Shown one piece after another: positions 34,772-45,752 of a stretch of DNA of 64,000 bases. Position 1 is the first letter of the stretch. Each line of letters begins with the position of its first letter. Under the pieces are notes generated by a model. The model was not told the origin of the DNA and did not search any database. It saw nothing but the letters and a program-made list of their open reading frames with translations. This DNA comes from Alkalihalophilus pseudofirmus (GTDB lineage Bacteria; Bacillota; Bacilli; Bacillales; Bacillaceae_D): positions 4,010,001-4,074,000 of the forward strand of contig NZ_CP117835.1 in assembly GCF_029094545.1 (NCBI RefSeq), given 5' to 3'. The translations under genes and the position numbers were made by a program.

Positions 34772-35251
34772 TTACTTATGGTACGGTTCTCCCCGATTAA
34801 TCCGAAACGCTCGATACACCTGCTCTAATAACACCAGCCTCATCAACTGATGCGGCAGCGTCATTTTTGAGAACGACAGTGCATAATTACTGCGGGCCAT
34901 GACTTCCTCACTTAGACCGAGCGATCCGCCTATCACAAAGGCGATTTTGCTTTTCCCGTACGTTGCAAGCTGGTCAATTTCTTTTGCTAATTGCTCTGAT
35001 GTCAGCTGTTTACCTTTGATTTCAAGTGTGATAACATGCGTATCTGGCGCGATTTTGGCGAGGATTCTTTCGCCCTCTTTTTGCTTTACGAGCACCATGT
35101 CGGCCTCACTTAAATTCTCCGGTGCTTTTTCATCAGCCACTTCTACTAGCTCAATTTTTGCATATGCTCCAAGCCGTTTTGTATATTCGGCTATTCCTTG
35201 CTTCAAATACTTCTCTTTTAATTTTCCTACAGAAATAATTGAGATATTCAC
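34772..35251 (-). CDS. rlmH: 23S rRNA pseudouridine-1915 N3-methyltransferase RlmH
   Basis: 159 residues, complete SPOUT methyltransferase. The SAM-binding trefoil-knot motifs [15 protein letters not shown] and [20 protein letters not shown] (given as two segments) and the C-terminal [14 protein letters not shown] are diagnostic. It methylates pseudouridine 1915 in 23S rRNA helix 69. In B. subtilis (yydA) it sits at the same distance from htrA and walRK, so the local order is conserved. Confidence 0.96.
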   Translation of the reverse strand: MNISIISVGKLKEKYLKQGIAEYTKRLGAYAKIELVEVADEKAPENLSEADMVLVKQKEGERILAKIAPDTHVITLEIKGKQLTSEQLAKEIDQLATYGKSKIAFVIGGSLGLSEEVMARSNYALSFSKMTLPHQLMRLVLLEQVYRAFRINRGEPYHK

Positions 35252-35278
35252 AGTGTGTATTCCCTCATCCTTTATTTT

Positions 35279-35379
35279 TTATCCACAGAAGTTATCCACA
35301 TATCAACAGTGTTAGTAACTGACTATTTCGTAATTGAATAAACAGCAGGCTTCTTGCAGTAACTGCACATTGTGGATAA
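35279..35379. promoter_or_regulatory. Cluster of three perfect DnaA boxes
   Basis: TTATCCACA at 35279-35287 and 35292-35300 (same strand, 13 bp apart) and its complement TGTGGATAA at 35371-35379. The third lies inside the small CxxH/CxxC gene. In B. subtilis the yydA (rlmH) upstream region is one of the DnaA-box clusters outside oriC that bind DnaA; this matches by position. Confidence 0.8.
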
Positions 35380-35481
35380 TTGATCTGCCTCATTTAATTT
35401 TTCGATGATTGGTGCCGCTTCGTACTCATCAACGACTACATCCATTGCTACTTCAATATGTTCATCACATGCAAATTCCAT
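35323..35481 (-). CDS. CxxH/CxxC motif small protein
   Basis: 52 residues: starts MEFACDEHIEVAMDVV, where a CxxH motif (CDEH) is found, and ends MCSYCKKPAVYSITK with a CxxC motif (CSYC). This is the short Cys/His-motif protein found next to rlmH in Bacillus genomes; it probably binds zinc. AAAGGA precedes the ATG by 8 nt. It lies between rlmH and htrA on the same strand. Confidence 0.85.
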   Translation of the reverse strand: MEFACDEHIEVAMDVVVDEYEAAPIIEKLNEADQLSTMCSYCKKPAVYSITK

Positions 35482-35567
35482 CTTAATCCGTCCTTTCTAT
35501 TTACCGTGTTTTATTATAGCATACCCGTTTTCCACCTGTGGGCAACTTCCTTTTTGTGACTGAAACC

Positions 35568-35602
35568 AAAAAAGACAGAGCTATGTGAATAACTCTGTCT
35601 GA
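35568..35602 (-). terminator. Intrinsic terminator of htrA
   Basis: AGACAGAG / CTCTGTCT with a 12-nt loop followed by a T run on the minus strand. Confidence 0.8.
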
Positions 35603-35656
35603 CATCTATCTATGTTTACCTTTTCCAACTAACCAAACTTCCAACTTGCATTTTTA

Positions 35657-36874
35657 TTAAAAGCTTTGCTGCTCGGCTAGCTGCACCATGACTGTCTCAC
35701 GGCTTCCGTTGCGGTAGTATGTCACTTCTACTTCATCGCCAACTTGCTTTTCTGTGTAGAGGAATCTGCGTAAATCGTGGCCATCGGTAATTTCTTCACC
35801 ATCAATTTCTACGATAACGTCATACTGTTCAAGCCCTGCACGCTCTGCTGCAGACATTGGTGAGACACTTGATACCATCACTCCTGCTCGTACATCACTT
35901 GGCAGATTTAATGTTTCTTGCCAGTGGTAGCTTGGAATTTCATTTAGTGATTGAATGCCTACCCCCAGCTGCGGACGTTTGACTTCACCGTAGCGTTCTA
36001 AATCTTCAATGATAGGGAGCGCCACACTTGTTGGGATCGCAAAGCCAATCCCTTCTACTGAGCTTTGGGCGATCTTCATGGAATTAATCCCAATGACTTG
36101 ACCTTCAATATTTAATAATGCGCCGCCGCTGTTTCCGGGGTTGATCGCCGCATCTGTTTGCAGCACTTCTGCATGCCAGTCAACCTGGCCGTTTCCGGTT
36201 AAATCAACAGGAATGCTTCTTTCTGTCGCACTAATAATGCCTTGTGTCACCGAACTTGAAAATCTGAGCCCTAATGGATTTCCGATCGCAATTGCAGGCT
36301 CTCCAACCCTTAGTGAGTCAGAATTGCCAAACTCAGCAACTGTATCAATATTTTCACTGTCAATTTCAAGAACAGCTAAGTCTGTAATTACATCTGAGCC
36401 TAGAAGCTCTGCAGGGACTCTCGTTCCATCGGCTAAGCTGACTTCTATTCCATTTGCCCGGTCAATAACATGGTGATTCGTTACAACAAATGCCTTGTCT
36501 CCAGCTGCCTTATAAATCACCCCAGAGCCAGTCCCTTCTCCGCCTTGTTCTTGAAACGGATTCGATTGTTGAATATTTATGACTCCTACAACAGCATCTG
36601 ATACTTGATCTACTGCCTGCGTTACATCCGTATTCACCGAATAACTGACCGTTTGCACATCTTCTGGCTGCTCTGAAGCTACTAAACTCGCATCTTCACC
36701 TTGGGAGTCTCCTGCATTGTATGGAAGGATACCTAAATTAGATAAGAGCGGCAAGGATAAGAGAACAACCAAGCCTCCGACAACCGCACCAATAAATGCT
36801 GAAAGGGCTCCACCGCGCCTAGAACGTTTCTGCCTTGTATCACGTTCTGTGTAATGCTCATCATAATAGCCCAT
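35657..36874 (-). CDS. htrC: HtrA/DegP-type membrane serine protease (YycK)
   Basis: 405 residues. One N-terminal membrane anchor (AFIGAVVGGLVVLLSLPLL) is followed by an extracellular acidic linker and a trypsin-like domain. The catalytic triad is His135 (VVTNHHVID), Asp165 (TDLAVLEI) and Ser249 (NPGNSGGALLN). One PDZ domain is at about 305-395 (GVMVSSVSPMSAAERAGL). It degrades misfolded proteins at the membrane surface. It lies downstream of walRKHIJ as in B. subtilis, where the gene is yycK/htrC; symbol by synteny. Confidence 0.92.
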   Translation of the reverse strand: MGYYDEHYTERDTRQKRSRRGGALSAFIGAVVGGLVVLLSLPLLSNLGILPYNAGDSQGEDASLVASEQPEDVQTVSYSVNTDVTQAVDQVSDAVVGVINIQQSNPFQEQGGEGTGSGVIYKAAGDKAFVVTNHHVIDRANGIEVSLADGTRVPAELLGSDVITDLAVLEIDSENIDTVAEFGNSDSLRVGEPAIAIGNPLGLRFSSSVTQGIISATERSIPVDLTGNGQVDWHAEVLQTDAAINPGNSGGALLNIEGQVIGINSMKIAQSSVEGIGFAIPTSVALPIIEDLERYGEVKRPQLGVGIQSLNEIPSYHWQETLNLPSDVRAGVMVSSVSPMSAAERAGLEQYDVIVEIDGEEITDGHDLRRFLYTEKQVGDEVEVTYYRNGSRETVMVQLAEQQSF

Positions 36875-37070
36875 AACCCAACACCATCCTTATAATTTAA
36901 ATGAAAAAGGTCACAACTTTAGCCATGCTACATCCCTTATCAAAAGGATGATTTTGATCATTATTATACCGATTCTTTAGGAGAAATCTACTAGCATGCT
37001 TCACTTTTGATTATTTTTTATACTGTTTACAGAATTGCCAACAACAGTAAGGAATAATCACTTAAAAACG

Positions 37071-37100
37071 AAAAAGCCCTCTATCGTAAGAGGACTTTTT
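37071..37100 (-). terminator. Intrinsic terminator of the wal operon
   Basis: AAAAAGCCCTCT / AGAGGACTTTTT hairpin with a 6-nt loop, immediately after walJ. Confidence 0.85.
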
Positions 37101-37105
37101 CTAGA

Positions 37106-37900
37106 TTATACGCTAGTGAGCGGAGTTGGCTTTAGGGGGTCTGTATCAAATAACTCAAACTGCTCGCCTACTGGCATATCTTGTTCTTTTAATACTTGCT
37201 CTACGGTAAGGCGTGCTAAGTCTTTCATATTATTATCCAGGCTTAAGTGAGCAAGATAGATTCTGCTCGTATTGTCACTAATCACATCAGATAACGCAAG
37301 AGCGGCATCTTCGTTTGATACGTGTCCTACATCACTTAAGATTCTTCGTTTTACGTTCCACGGATAACGCCCCATCCGCAGCATATTCAAATCATGGTTC
37401 GATTCAAAAATGTACATATCAGCACCTTTAATTGTTCCTTTAATCCGCTCGCTTACATAGCCCATGTCAGTGGCTAGCACAAGCTTCTTTCCTGCGTGAT
37501 GAAAGCAGTAAAACATTGGCTCTGCCGCATCATGAGAGACACCGAACGACTCAACGTCTAATCCGCCGAATGTTTTTACTTCTTCTGTTGCGAAGATAAA
37601 TTTTTGATCAGTCGGGATGGTGCCAAGGTTGTTCTCCATCGCAAGCCATGTCTTTTCATTCGCATAGATTGGCAGCTTATGTTTTCTTGCAAACACGCCG
37701 ACCCCTTTTATATGATCGCTGTGCTCATGACTAACTAAAATACCGTCAAGTTCTTTAGGATTGCGTCCGATTTCTGTGAAAAGCTCGTCCATTTTCTTGC
37801 CGCTAAGTCCGACATCCACTAATAGCTTTTTATCATCGGCCTCCACATAAATCGCATTTCCAGTACTTCCGCTAGCCAGCACACTAAAACGTAATGACAT
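37106..37900 (-). CDS. walJ: WalJ metallo-beta-lactamase fold hydrolase
   Basis: 264 residues. Metal-binding motif [10 protein letters not shown], a further Asp in LATDMGYVS and His in [10 protein letters not shown] and LAHLSLDNN, as in RNase Z-like MBL exonucleases of the YycJ group. It is the last gene of the walRKHIJ operon. YycJ has been linked to DNA repair and to cell division/replication coordination; the precise substrate is not established. Confidence 0.93.
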   Translation of the reverse strand: MSLRFSVLASGSTGNAIYVEADDKKLLVDVGLSGKKMDELFTEIGRNPKELDGILVSHEHSDHIKGVGVFARKHKLPIYANEKTWLAMENNLGTIPTDQKFIFATEEVKTFGGLDVESFGVSHDAAEPMFYCFHHAGKKLVLATDMGYVSERIKGTIKGADMYIFESNHDLNMLRMGRYPWNVKRRILSDVGHVSNEDAALALSDVISDNTSRIYLAHLSLDNNMKDLARLTVEQVLKEQDMPVGEQFELFDTDPLKPTPLTSV

Positions 37901-37929
37901 CGTAGGTTCACTCCTGTTTTTTGCTGCTG

Positions 37930-38703
37930 TTACGAGAGCTGCTGTATTTCAGGGTTGATCGCATGCACAAGATAGGTCTCACCCTCAACCGTCACACGCC
38001 ACATCGGTGCAAATACCTGTGCCCCTCCGCCTTGCAGATTGTGGAGGCTGTAATAACCAAACTCCACATGCGTCACGGTATCGTTCACCCCTATATGCTG
38101 TGCATTTAACAGCACCTCAATGGCCTTAATACTTGTTAGCACTTCTCGTTCTCTGCCTGTTGGCTCAAACTCATAATAGCTTTGTTCGTAGGCAACAATC
38201 TCTCTATCTTCATTTAGCTGTAATACTAGAGGTTCTGCTTCAAACGCGTAGGCTGTTTTCCCTTCATACGTTTGCTGCATAAGAATTTGTCTTGCTTCTG
38301 TATCAAACCGGCCAAAGCGATACTCACGGCCGTTCGTTATATAGCTTGTAAGAAACTGATTTAAATCTTGGGAAAACTGATCTTCTCTTAACTCAAAAGG
38401 CTCATTAAGCTCTGCGATGATCGTTGTGCCATCTAATAAGTCTGCCTCTTGATTGCTTAGAGCGTTCATCTGTCTTTCACTAAACGGCACGGCCTTTCCT
38501 AAAATATGACCGGCTGTCGTTGTCTCTTCTGGCAGCTCGACATCAATGGTTACATTATTATCGCGCAGCACTTCTTGAATCGTCGCTTGAGCAATCATGT
38601 TCATTTGATTGGAGTTATTTTTCTCGATCAGCTGCCACGTAAGAAAGATATTTAAGAATAAGAAGGTGATGATGAATATGGTTTTTGTCCGGCTCCAATT
38701 CAT
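37930..38703 (-). CDS. walI: WalI regulator of the WalK kinase
   Basis: 257 residues. A single N-terminal membrane helix ([20 protein letters not shown]) and an extracellular YycI-type domain with a C-terminal [20 protein letters not shown] segment. With WalH it forms a membrane complex controlling WalK. The start overlaps the walH stop by 4 nt (ATGA). Confidence 0.93.
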   Translation of the reverse strand: MNWSRTKTIFIITFLFLNIFLTWQLIEKNNSNQMNMIAQATIQEVLRDNNVTIDVELPEETTTAGHILGKAVPFSERQMNALSNQEADLLDGTTIIAELNEPFELREDQFSQDLNQFLTSYITNGREYRFGRFDTEARQILMQQTYEGKTAYAFEAEPLVLQLNEDREIVAYEQSYYEFEPTGREREVLTSIKAIEVLLNAQHIGVNDTVTHVEFGYYSLHNLQGGGAQVFAPMWRVTVEGETYLVHAINPEIQQLS

Positions 38704-40025
38704 TGCATCCCCTCCTCACTAGCTCCATCATTAAACGTAACTTTCTGCCATTGTCCATCATAAAGCACATACCAATAAGGCTCAAGTGTGACTAATGAAA
38801 CATTTTGTTTGTTCATTTCATAGCCGACCATTACTTTTTCAAGTCTGTTTGGATCAAAGTATTCCTGTTCATTCAGCCGCTCTAGCACTGCTTCCCCTGA
38901 TGGAAGCTCGACGCGTTGGATCGCATTAATCGGCTGATTATCAAGGTCAAATAACGGACGCTCATAGCTGACGATTTGGGAGCCGATCCGGCCGACTTTT
39001 AAACTCATAATACTTTGACCCTCATAACTGATAACTGGCGTACCATCGACATGAAGCATATATTCAGCTTCTTCTCTTACATCTGCTACTGCCCAATCCG
39101 ATAGAATATAAGGATCTGACCATCCGCCGTGACTATTTATAAAATCGAAGCTGTTTTGAACAATATGACGGCTGCTTCGCTCTTGATTTTCAGAGAAAAG
39201 CGGATTGTTATAATCCATAAATTCACCGTCATTTCTCAATTGGATAATCCGATTCCCATCCGTAAAGGATTCATTTTGATCCGCCAGATTAGCACGAACT
39301 GAATTTGGCTCGTTGAATAACTCATTAATAAAATAATTTACATCAATCGGACTTGTCGTGTATGTCATTCGCTCAACCTCAACGGGCTCAACAGGAACAT
39401 ACACATGCTGATGAAGCTGAGTATGATTTGGCCCTTGTGATACAGAAGTAACCGGAATGTAGTCTCCCCTCATCCACTCTTGAAACTCATTTGCAGAAAA
39501 AGAGGTTTCTACTTCCACCACTCGCTCATCCTCGCCAAATAATAGCTGCATCGCTACTTCATCCTGATTGTTATCTATATAGACATAGAGTCGGTCTACC
39601 TCAGAGGTTGGAAGGTTAAAAACTTCTCTATCCACTTCAAACATCGCGAGCAACGTATCTGTAGGGACAGCTGCAGGAAAAATGACTTCTATCCCTGCAC
39701 TAACACCCGGTTTTGGAAAAGGACCGGTAGCAAGCATGTCTCCTTCATCGAGCTCTGCTTGTAGAAGCTGATCAAAAAATTCATCAAAAGCATCAGTATG
39801 TCTTGGAATCATGGCTGTTTGCCCGTCTACATGAGTGATCAGCTTCTCTGGCCTAATAACATCGCTTAACCTAACCTCTTCACTGATCAGTGAGGTTCTC
39901 TCTAATTCTTCTGATTCACCTAGGAAGTTGATATCAGGCTGAAACGTCCACAGCTGCCAAGTCAGGATGATACTTAACCCTACTAAGCCGATTAATAATC
40001 CTGTTTTGACGTGTTCGTAATTCAT
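38700..40025 (-). CDS. walH: WalH regulator of the WalK kinase
   Basis: 441 residues. One N-terminal membrane helix (TGLLIGLVGLSIILTWQLW) and a large extracellular YycH domain. It acts with WalI on WalK at the membrane. Overlaps walK by 4 nt, showing translational coupling in the operon. Confidence 0.93.
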   Translation of the reverse strand: MNYEHVKTGLLIGLVGLSIILTWQLWTFQPDINFLGESEELERTSLISEEVRLSDVIRPEKLITHVDGQTAMIPRHTDAFDEFFDQLLQAELDEGDMLATGPFPKPGVSAGIEVIFPAAVPTDTLLAMFEVDREVFNLPTSEVDRLYVYIDNNQDEVAMQLLFGEDERVVEVETSFSANEFQEWMRGDYIPVTSVSQGPNHTQLHQHVYVPVEPVEVERMTYTTSPIDVNYFINELFNEPNSVRANLADQNESFTDGNRIIQLRNDGEFMDYNNPLFSENQERSSRHIVQNSFDFINSHGGWSDPYILSDWAVADVREEAEYMLHVDGTPVISYEGQSIMSLKVGRIGSQIVSYERPLFDLDNQPINAIQRVELPSGEAVLERLNEQEYFDPNRLEKVMVGYEMNKQNVSLVTLEPYWYVLYDGQWQKVTFNDGASEEGMQ

Positions 40026-41845
40026 GCCTCTCCCCCCTTAAATGTAGAGTAAGGCAATGTAAAGTAAATCGTCGTACCAGATCCATATTCACTTGAAACC
40101 CAAATTTCTCCGCCATGAGCATGCACTAATTCCTTCGCAATCGCAAGACCAAGTCCTGTACCGCCGATGCTTCTCGCACGTGCTTTATCTACACGGTAGA
40201 AACGATCAAAGATCTTCGATTGATTTTCACGAGGGATCCCCATTCCTTCATCTGAAATACTCACTCGTACATTATGTCCTTGATGCATGAGGGTTGTCGT
40301 AATATTGCCGCCCTCCGGAGAGTACTTCATTGCATTGGAAATAATGTTATCAATTACTTGCGTCAATTTATCTTTATCCACTTCTACATACGTTGGATGT
40401 CCTGAAATATGGCGCGTGAAATGAATATCTCTTCCCTGTGCGACCATCTCAAACCGATCAATCACTTCATGCAGGAATTGACCAAAATCAACCCATGTCA
40501 GCTGCAAGCGGTAGTCGTGGCTGTCAATTTTAGAAAGCTGAAGCAGGTCATTAACTAAGCGGATCATACGCTCTGTTTCATTTTGAGTAACCCCAACAAA
40601 CCTGCGTGCAAGCTCTGGCTCATCAAGTGCACCGTCCTCAAGCGCTTCTAGGTAGCTCTTCATAGTCGTTAACGGGGTACGCAGCTCATGAGAAACATTG
40701 GCTACAAATTCACGTCTGTCCTGTTCAATTTTTTCTTGCTCCGTTACATCATGCAGTACCGTAATTAAGCCATTAATCGGCCCATCCTCTTCTTGAATGA
40801 CAGAGAAATTAGCTTCGATCAGAAACTCTTGTTCGTCATCACTAAAATCAAGGAGAATGGAATCCGTCTGCTCAAATAAGTCTTCAAGCTCATACGTTTC
40901 TGGCAGTCTTAACACTTCAGGCAGCAGGGATTTGATCACTTCATAGCTTTGAACACCAAGCAGCTCCTCTGCACGCTTATTCATCAAAATAATATGACCG
41001 TCTTGATCTGTTGCAAGTACGCCATCTGTCATATGAGCCAGAACTGAGCTTAATTTCTTCTGCTCACGGGCTCTTGTTGCTGTGGCATCTTGTAATTTAT
41101 GAGTCAAATCATTAAAAGAATAAGCAAGCTGTCCGATTTCATCTGTGCTGTAAACTGTTACCTGTCTCGAGAAATCTCCCTGACCCATTCTGAGCGCTTG
41201 TTTACGCATATCCATAATCGGCGCCGTAATCGTCCGCGCAAGCAAAATAACGAGCACCGCGGTAATTAAGAGAGCTATCACTGTGCCGCTCAATAAGATG
41301 CTGTTAATTTGCTGCATTTGATCATAAATATCTTCCATTGAAGATTCAATATAGATTGCGCCAAGCGTATTATTATCTTGGTCTTTAATTGGAACAGCAA
41401 GCACCTGAACGCGGTCACCCGTCTGTGGATCACGTTCAATCGCAGCATCTCGCGCTCCAAGAAGCGCGCGTTTAACCCTGTATTTCGTCGTCTGCTGGCC
41501 TACAATATGCCGGTTCGAAAAATTAGACGTACCTAAAATTTCGCTGTTAGCATCGACCACTTGAACTTCTGCATTTTCAATATTAAACGTCTCTCTTAAA
41601 AGTAAATTAATATCATTATAAAGCTCACTTCGATCTTCACGCGGCTCCATCATTTCCTGGGCAACATTGTATCCGAGCAAGTTAGCACGCTCATTTAACA
41701 TTTGATCATGGTTGTAGACAAGCTGTTCTTCTAGCTTTCCTGTAAAATACACACCAATGATCTGCATGGCCATAAAAATGAGTAATACATAAATGATAAT
41801 TAACTTAAATTGAATTGATCTAAAAAATCCAACCTTTCGATCCAT
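40022..41845 (-). CDS. walK: WalK sensor histidine kinase
   Basis: 607 residues, near the 611 of B. subtilis. Two membrane helices (~13-31 and ~183-203) bracket an extracellular domain. HAMP (~204-256), PAS (~262-370), HisKA with the phospho-acceptor His386 in VSHELRTPLTT, and HATPase with SNAMKYS, GMGIP and GTGLGLAI follow. It senses cell-wall state and phosphorylates WalR to control autolysins and wall metabolism. Its first codon overlaps the walR stop. Confidence 0.97.
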   Translation of the reverse strand: MDRKVGFFRSIQFKLIIIYVLLIFMAMQIIGVYFTGKLEEQLVYNHDQMLNERANLLGYNVAQEMMEPREDRSELYNDINLLLRETFNIENAEVQVVDANSEILGTSNFSNRHIVGQQTTKYRVKRALLGARDAAIERDPQTGDRVQVLAVPIKDQDNNTLGAIYIESSMEDIYDQMQQINSILLSGTVIALLITAVLVILLARTITAPIMDMRKQALRMGQGDFSRQVTVYSTDEIGQLAYSFNDLTHKLQDATATRAREQKKLSSVLAHMTDGVLATDQDGHIILMNKRAEELLGVQSYEVIKSLLPEVLRLPETYELEDLFEQTDSILLDFSDDEQEFLIEANFSVIQEEDGPINGLITVLHDVTEQEKIEQDRREFVANVSHELRTPLTTMKSYLEALEDGALDEPELARRFVGVTQNETERMIRLVNDLLQLSKIDSHDYRLQLTWVDFGQFLHEVIDRFEMVAQGRDIHFTRHISGHPTYVEVDKDKLTQVIDNIISNAMKYSPEGGNITTTLMHQGHNVRVSISDEGMGIPRENQSKIFDRFYRVDKARARSIGGTGLGLAIAKELVHAHGGEIWVSSEYGSGTTIYFTLPYSTFKGGEA

Positions 41846-42555
41846 TAACCTTGCTCCACATCTTCAGGCGATGATAAATAATACCCTACCCCGCGTCGTG
41901 TTATGATCCAGTTTGGATAGCTTGGATTATCCTCAACTTTTTCTCTAAGTCTTCTAACCGTCACATCGACTGTACGTACATCACCAAAATAATCATAGCC
42001 CCATACAGCCTGCAGAAGATGCTCACGCGTCATCACTTGTCCTAGGTGTTTAGCTAAATAATGAATCAGCTCAAATTCTCTATGCGTCAACTCAATTGTC
42101 TCACCGCGGCGCTTCACTTGATAAGCATCCGGGTAAATCGTTAAGTCTCCTACCGTTAATTCTTTTTGCGTTGACACTTCTTCAGCACCGGATTTTCTGC
42201 GGCGTAAGTTTGCTTTAACACGTGCGAGCAATTCTCTTGTGCTAAAAGGCTTCGTGACATAATCATCCGCCCCAAGCTCAAGTCCTAAGACTTTATCAAT
42301 CTCAGAATCTTTCGCTGTCAGCATAATAATCGGAATGTCATAGCTTTTTCGTACTTCACGGCATACTTCCATCCCATCCTTATGAGGTAACATAATATCT
42401 AGTAAAATGAGATCAGGCTCTTCTTTTTTTACTTGTTCAACAGCTTCGTTGCCATCATAAGCACAAAATACTTCAAAGCCCTCTTTTTCTAAGTTAAACT
42501 TTAATATATCAGCGATTGGTTTTTCATCATCCACTACGAGAATACGCTTATCCAT
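41845..42555 (-). CDS. walR: WalR response regulator
   Basis: 236 residues, OmpR/PhoB type. Receiver domain with Asp53 (LILLDIMLP) and Lys at MLTAKD; winged-helix DNA-binding domain ending [19 protein letters not shown] and RGVGYYL. First gene of the essential walRKHIJ operon, with a long upstream region that carries 121-bp tandem repeats. Confidence 0.97.
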   Translation of the reverse strand: MDKRILVVDDEKPIADILKFNLEKEGFEVFCAYDGNEAVEQVKKEEPDLILLDIMLPHKDGMEVCREVRKSYDIPIIMLTAKDSEIDKVLGLELGADDYVTKPFSTRELLARVKANLRRRKSGAEEVSTQKELTVGDLTIYPDAYQVKRRGETIELTHREFELIHYLAKHLGQVMTREHLLQAVWGYDYFGDVRTVDVTVRRLREKVEDNPSYPNWIITRRGVGYYLSSPEDVEQG

Positions 42556-42660
42556 TCAAATTCGCTCCAATCCAACATAATATCTATTCGACATAGTACC
42601 TATTTTAAATAATATCTATCCACATTCTAACATAAGACGCAAAAAGACGTAGGAAAAAAG

Positions 42661-42941
42661 AAAAGCATGGGCGACTGCTTAAGTGCGACTGGGCTGGAGA
42701 GCGAGCAACATGAAATCGCTTTTTGATTTCATTTGATCGATCGAAGCACACGAGCACTTAGGAGCCTATGCTAGACAATAGAAAAGCATGGGCGACTGCT
42801 CAGGTGCGATTGGGCTGGAGAGCGAGCAACATGAAATCGTTCTTTGATTTCATTTGATCGATCGAAGCACACGAGCACTTAGGAGCCTATGCTAGACAAT
42901 AGAAAAGCATGGGCGACTGCTTAGGTGCGATTGGGCTGGAG
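42661..42941. repeat. 121-bp structured tandem repeats (2.3 units) upstream of walR
   Basis: Units start at 42661, 42782 and 42903 (the last truncated after GGGCTGGAG). Each full unit can fold: an outer stem AGCATGGGC with GCCTATGCT, a next stem around TAAGTGC with GCACTTA, and an inner hairpin ATGAAATC with GATTTCAT, plus a GATCGATC palindrome. The changes between units keep most pairs or turn them into G-U pairs. No ORF with a start signal is present. Confidence 0.85.
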
Positions 42942-42992
42942 TCATCCAATTATGCTTCTCGTCCCCCCGATTAACGAATGAAACTATGCATT

Positions 42993-43022
42993 TTTCTATA
43001 TAACAAATTTCTATATAACAAA
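42993..43022. repeat. 15-bp perfect tandem duplication
   Basis: TTTCTATATAACAAA twice in a row, next to the tRNA terminator. Confidence 0.8.
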
Positions 43023-43050
43023 AAAACGTCCCTGCACAAATACAGAGACG
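43023..43050 (-). terminator. Intrinsic terminator of the tRNA array
   Basis: CGTCTCTGTA-type stem pairing with CAGGGACG on the minus strand, followed by T7. Confidence 0.85.
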
Positions 43051-43095
43051 AAATAAAAAAAGCGTGCCTAAGCACATCTGTCGTTTTAATAAAAG

Positions 43096-43171
<76 letters not shown>

Positions 43172-43176
43172 AAAAA

Positions 43177-43252
43177 TGGTGGCTTGGGACGGAATCGAAC
43201 CGCCGACACATGGATTTTCAGTCCATTGCTCTACCGACTGAGCTACCAAGCC
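43177..43252 (-). tRNA. tRNA-Phe (anticodon GAA)
   Basis: 76 nt with encoded CCA; acceptor GGCTTGG, anticodon loop CTGAAAA, T-arm CGGTTCGATTCCG. Confidence 0.96.
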
Positions 43253-43301
43253 AATCTTTTAATTCTTGTCCATCTTACCACAATGAATATTGAAAGTAAA
43301 A

Positions 43302-43378
43302 TGGCGGTCCGGACGGGACTCGAACCCGCGACCTCCTGCGTGACAGGCAGGCATTCTAACCAACTGAACTACCGGACC
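43302..43378 (-). tRNA. tRNA-Asp (anticodon GTC)
   Basis: 77 nt with encoded CCA; acceptor GGTCCGG, anticodon loop CTGTCAC, T-arm CGGGTTCGAGTCCCG. Confidence 0.97.
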
Positions 43379-43394
43379 AGTATGAATATGTAAA

Positions 43395-43469
43395 TGGTGA
43401 CCCGTACGGGATTCGAACCCGTGTTACCGCCGTGAAAGGGCGGTGTCTTAACCGCTTGACCAACGGGCC
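43395..43469 (-). tRNA. tRNA-Glu (anticodon TTC)
   Basis: 75 nt with encoded CCA; acceptor GGCCCGT, anticodon loop CTTTCAC, T-arm CGGGTTCGAATCCCG. Confidence 0.97.
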
Positions 43470-43490
43470 ATTTTCATAAAAGGTTGAAAA

Positions 43491-43566
43491 TGGTGAGCCA
43501 TGAAGGACTCGAACCTTCGACCCTCTGATTAAAAGTCAGATGCTCTACCAACTGAGCTAATGGCTC
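43491..43566 (-). tRNA. tRNA-Lys (anticodon TTT)
   Basis: 76 nt with encoded CCA; acceptor GAGCCAT, anticodon loop CTTTTAA, T-arm AGGTTCGAGTCCT. First of the array; a Lys-Glu-Asp-Phe array lies at the same place in B. subtilis. Confidence 0.97.
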
Positions 43567-43638
43567 TTAGTGATAATGACGCTCACTTTAATCAGTAAAG
43601 CTTGTCATCGTTCGCTGTAACTCTCAGCGACAAGAATA

Positions 43639-43667
43639 ATAATATCATGCATTTCTAAACTGTGCAA
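43639..43667 (-). promoter_or_regulatory. SigA-type promoter of the tRNA array
   Basis: On the minus strand TTGCAC, 17-bp spacer, TATTAT; about 70 nt before tRNA-Lys. Confidence 0.7.
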
Positions 43668-43812
43668 GGCTTTTTAAAAATTTTTTTAAAAAACTTTTCA
43701 TACCGTTAGCGGGCCTTCAGCACTCATTAAGAATAGCGAACTTTGGCGAATAGCGCAAGATCTTTTTCTAGCTTTTTATACGATGTCTAACAACTGATCA
43801 AATTTATAAAAA

Positions 43813-43838
43813 AGCCGCCTAGACCGTGTCTAGGCGGT
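43813..43838 (-). terminator. Intrinsic terminator of purA
   Basis: CCGCCTAGAC / GTCTAGGCGG, 3-4 nt loop, T6 on the minus strand. Confidence 0.95.
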
Positions 43839-43847
43839 TTCGATCAA

Positions 43848-45173
<1,326 letters not shown>

Positions 45174-45189
45174 TCAAAATCCATTGACA

Positions 45190-45218
45190 AGTATATCAAC
45201 ATACAGGTCAATCGTCAA
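45190..45218 (-). promoter_or_regulatory. purA promoter
   Basis: TTGACG, 17-bp spacer, TATACT on the minus strand, about 55 nt before the purA start. Confidence 0.75.
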
Positions 45219-45220
45219 TA

Positions 45221-45262
45221 AAACCCGAACATTTAATACAATGTACACAAATTCGTTCGTGT
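45221..45262. promoter_or_regulatory. Paired inverted PurBoxes (PurR operator)
   Basis: AAACCCGAACATT (45221-45233) matches the PurBox consensus around its CGAAC core. An inverted, weaker box with GTTCG core lies at about 45252-45262, ~18 bp away. The pair is just upstream of the -35, as in PurR-controlled Bacillus genes. Confidence 0.65.
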
Positions 45263-45390
45263 GGGAAATACATTTATGATTAGATTGTTTCTAAAAGATG
45301 CAAACTATACGCAAAAAGAGGCCCGGACAGAAGTGTTTTTAAACTACGTACGGTAAAGATGGGTAGTGCGTTGACAACATTGCACAAAAA

Positions 45391-45426
45391 AGACGACTTT
45401 CCATCACTAAATGAAAAAAGTCGTCT
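45391..45426 (-). terminator. Terminator probably belonging to dnaB
   Basis: AGACGACTTT / AAAGTCGTCT followed on the minus strand by T6. The only upstream cellular gene on that strand is dnaB, now 1.9 kb away because of the repeat and the IS. Confidence 0.7.
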
Positions 45427-45459
45427 GGTCATTTCATAAAATGCATCAAACAAGGTAAT

Positions 45460-45696
45460 AGCGGATTCTCCGCTTCTAAAATATGCTTCGCTAGGTTATT
45501 GCTTTTAGTAATTAGGATGTAGAGCGATTTTGTTAAGCTCAGTTCACATTATAAACCGCCCTTCGTTTACTAAATCACTGAGCAGCGAACAAGTTCGATG
45601 AGGGAGCACTATACAACCTTCTCGCTCCGTTGATTGTAGCGGAAGGCGCCGACTCCAGCGGGATGCGCGTGACCAGGGAGATCCCACAGGAGTGTA
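45460..45696. repeat. Long palindromic intergenic repeat, copy 2, left part
   Basis: Contains the second module: ctcagttcacattataaacc, ttcgtttactaaatcactga, then ctccgttgattgtagcggaag up to CACAGGAG. Module 1 is reduced here compared with copies 1 and 3. Confidence 0.8.
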
Positions 45697-45752
45697 TGTA
45701 CTGCACCCCTATTGTTGGACACCTCAATCAACACTAGGAGGTGCCTTCATCA

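Noticed and set aside
42661-42941. Tandem 121-bp repeats as a CRISPR array
   Set aside because: Units are contiguous and identical throughout, with no variable spacers and no cas genes.
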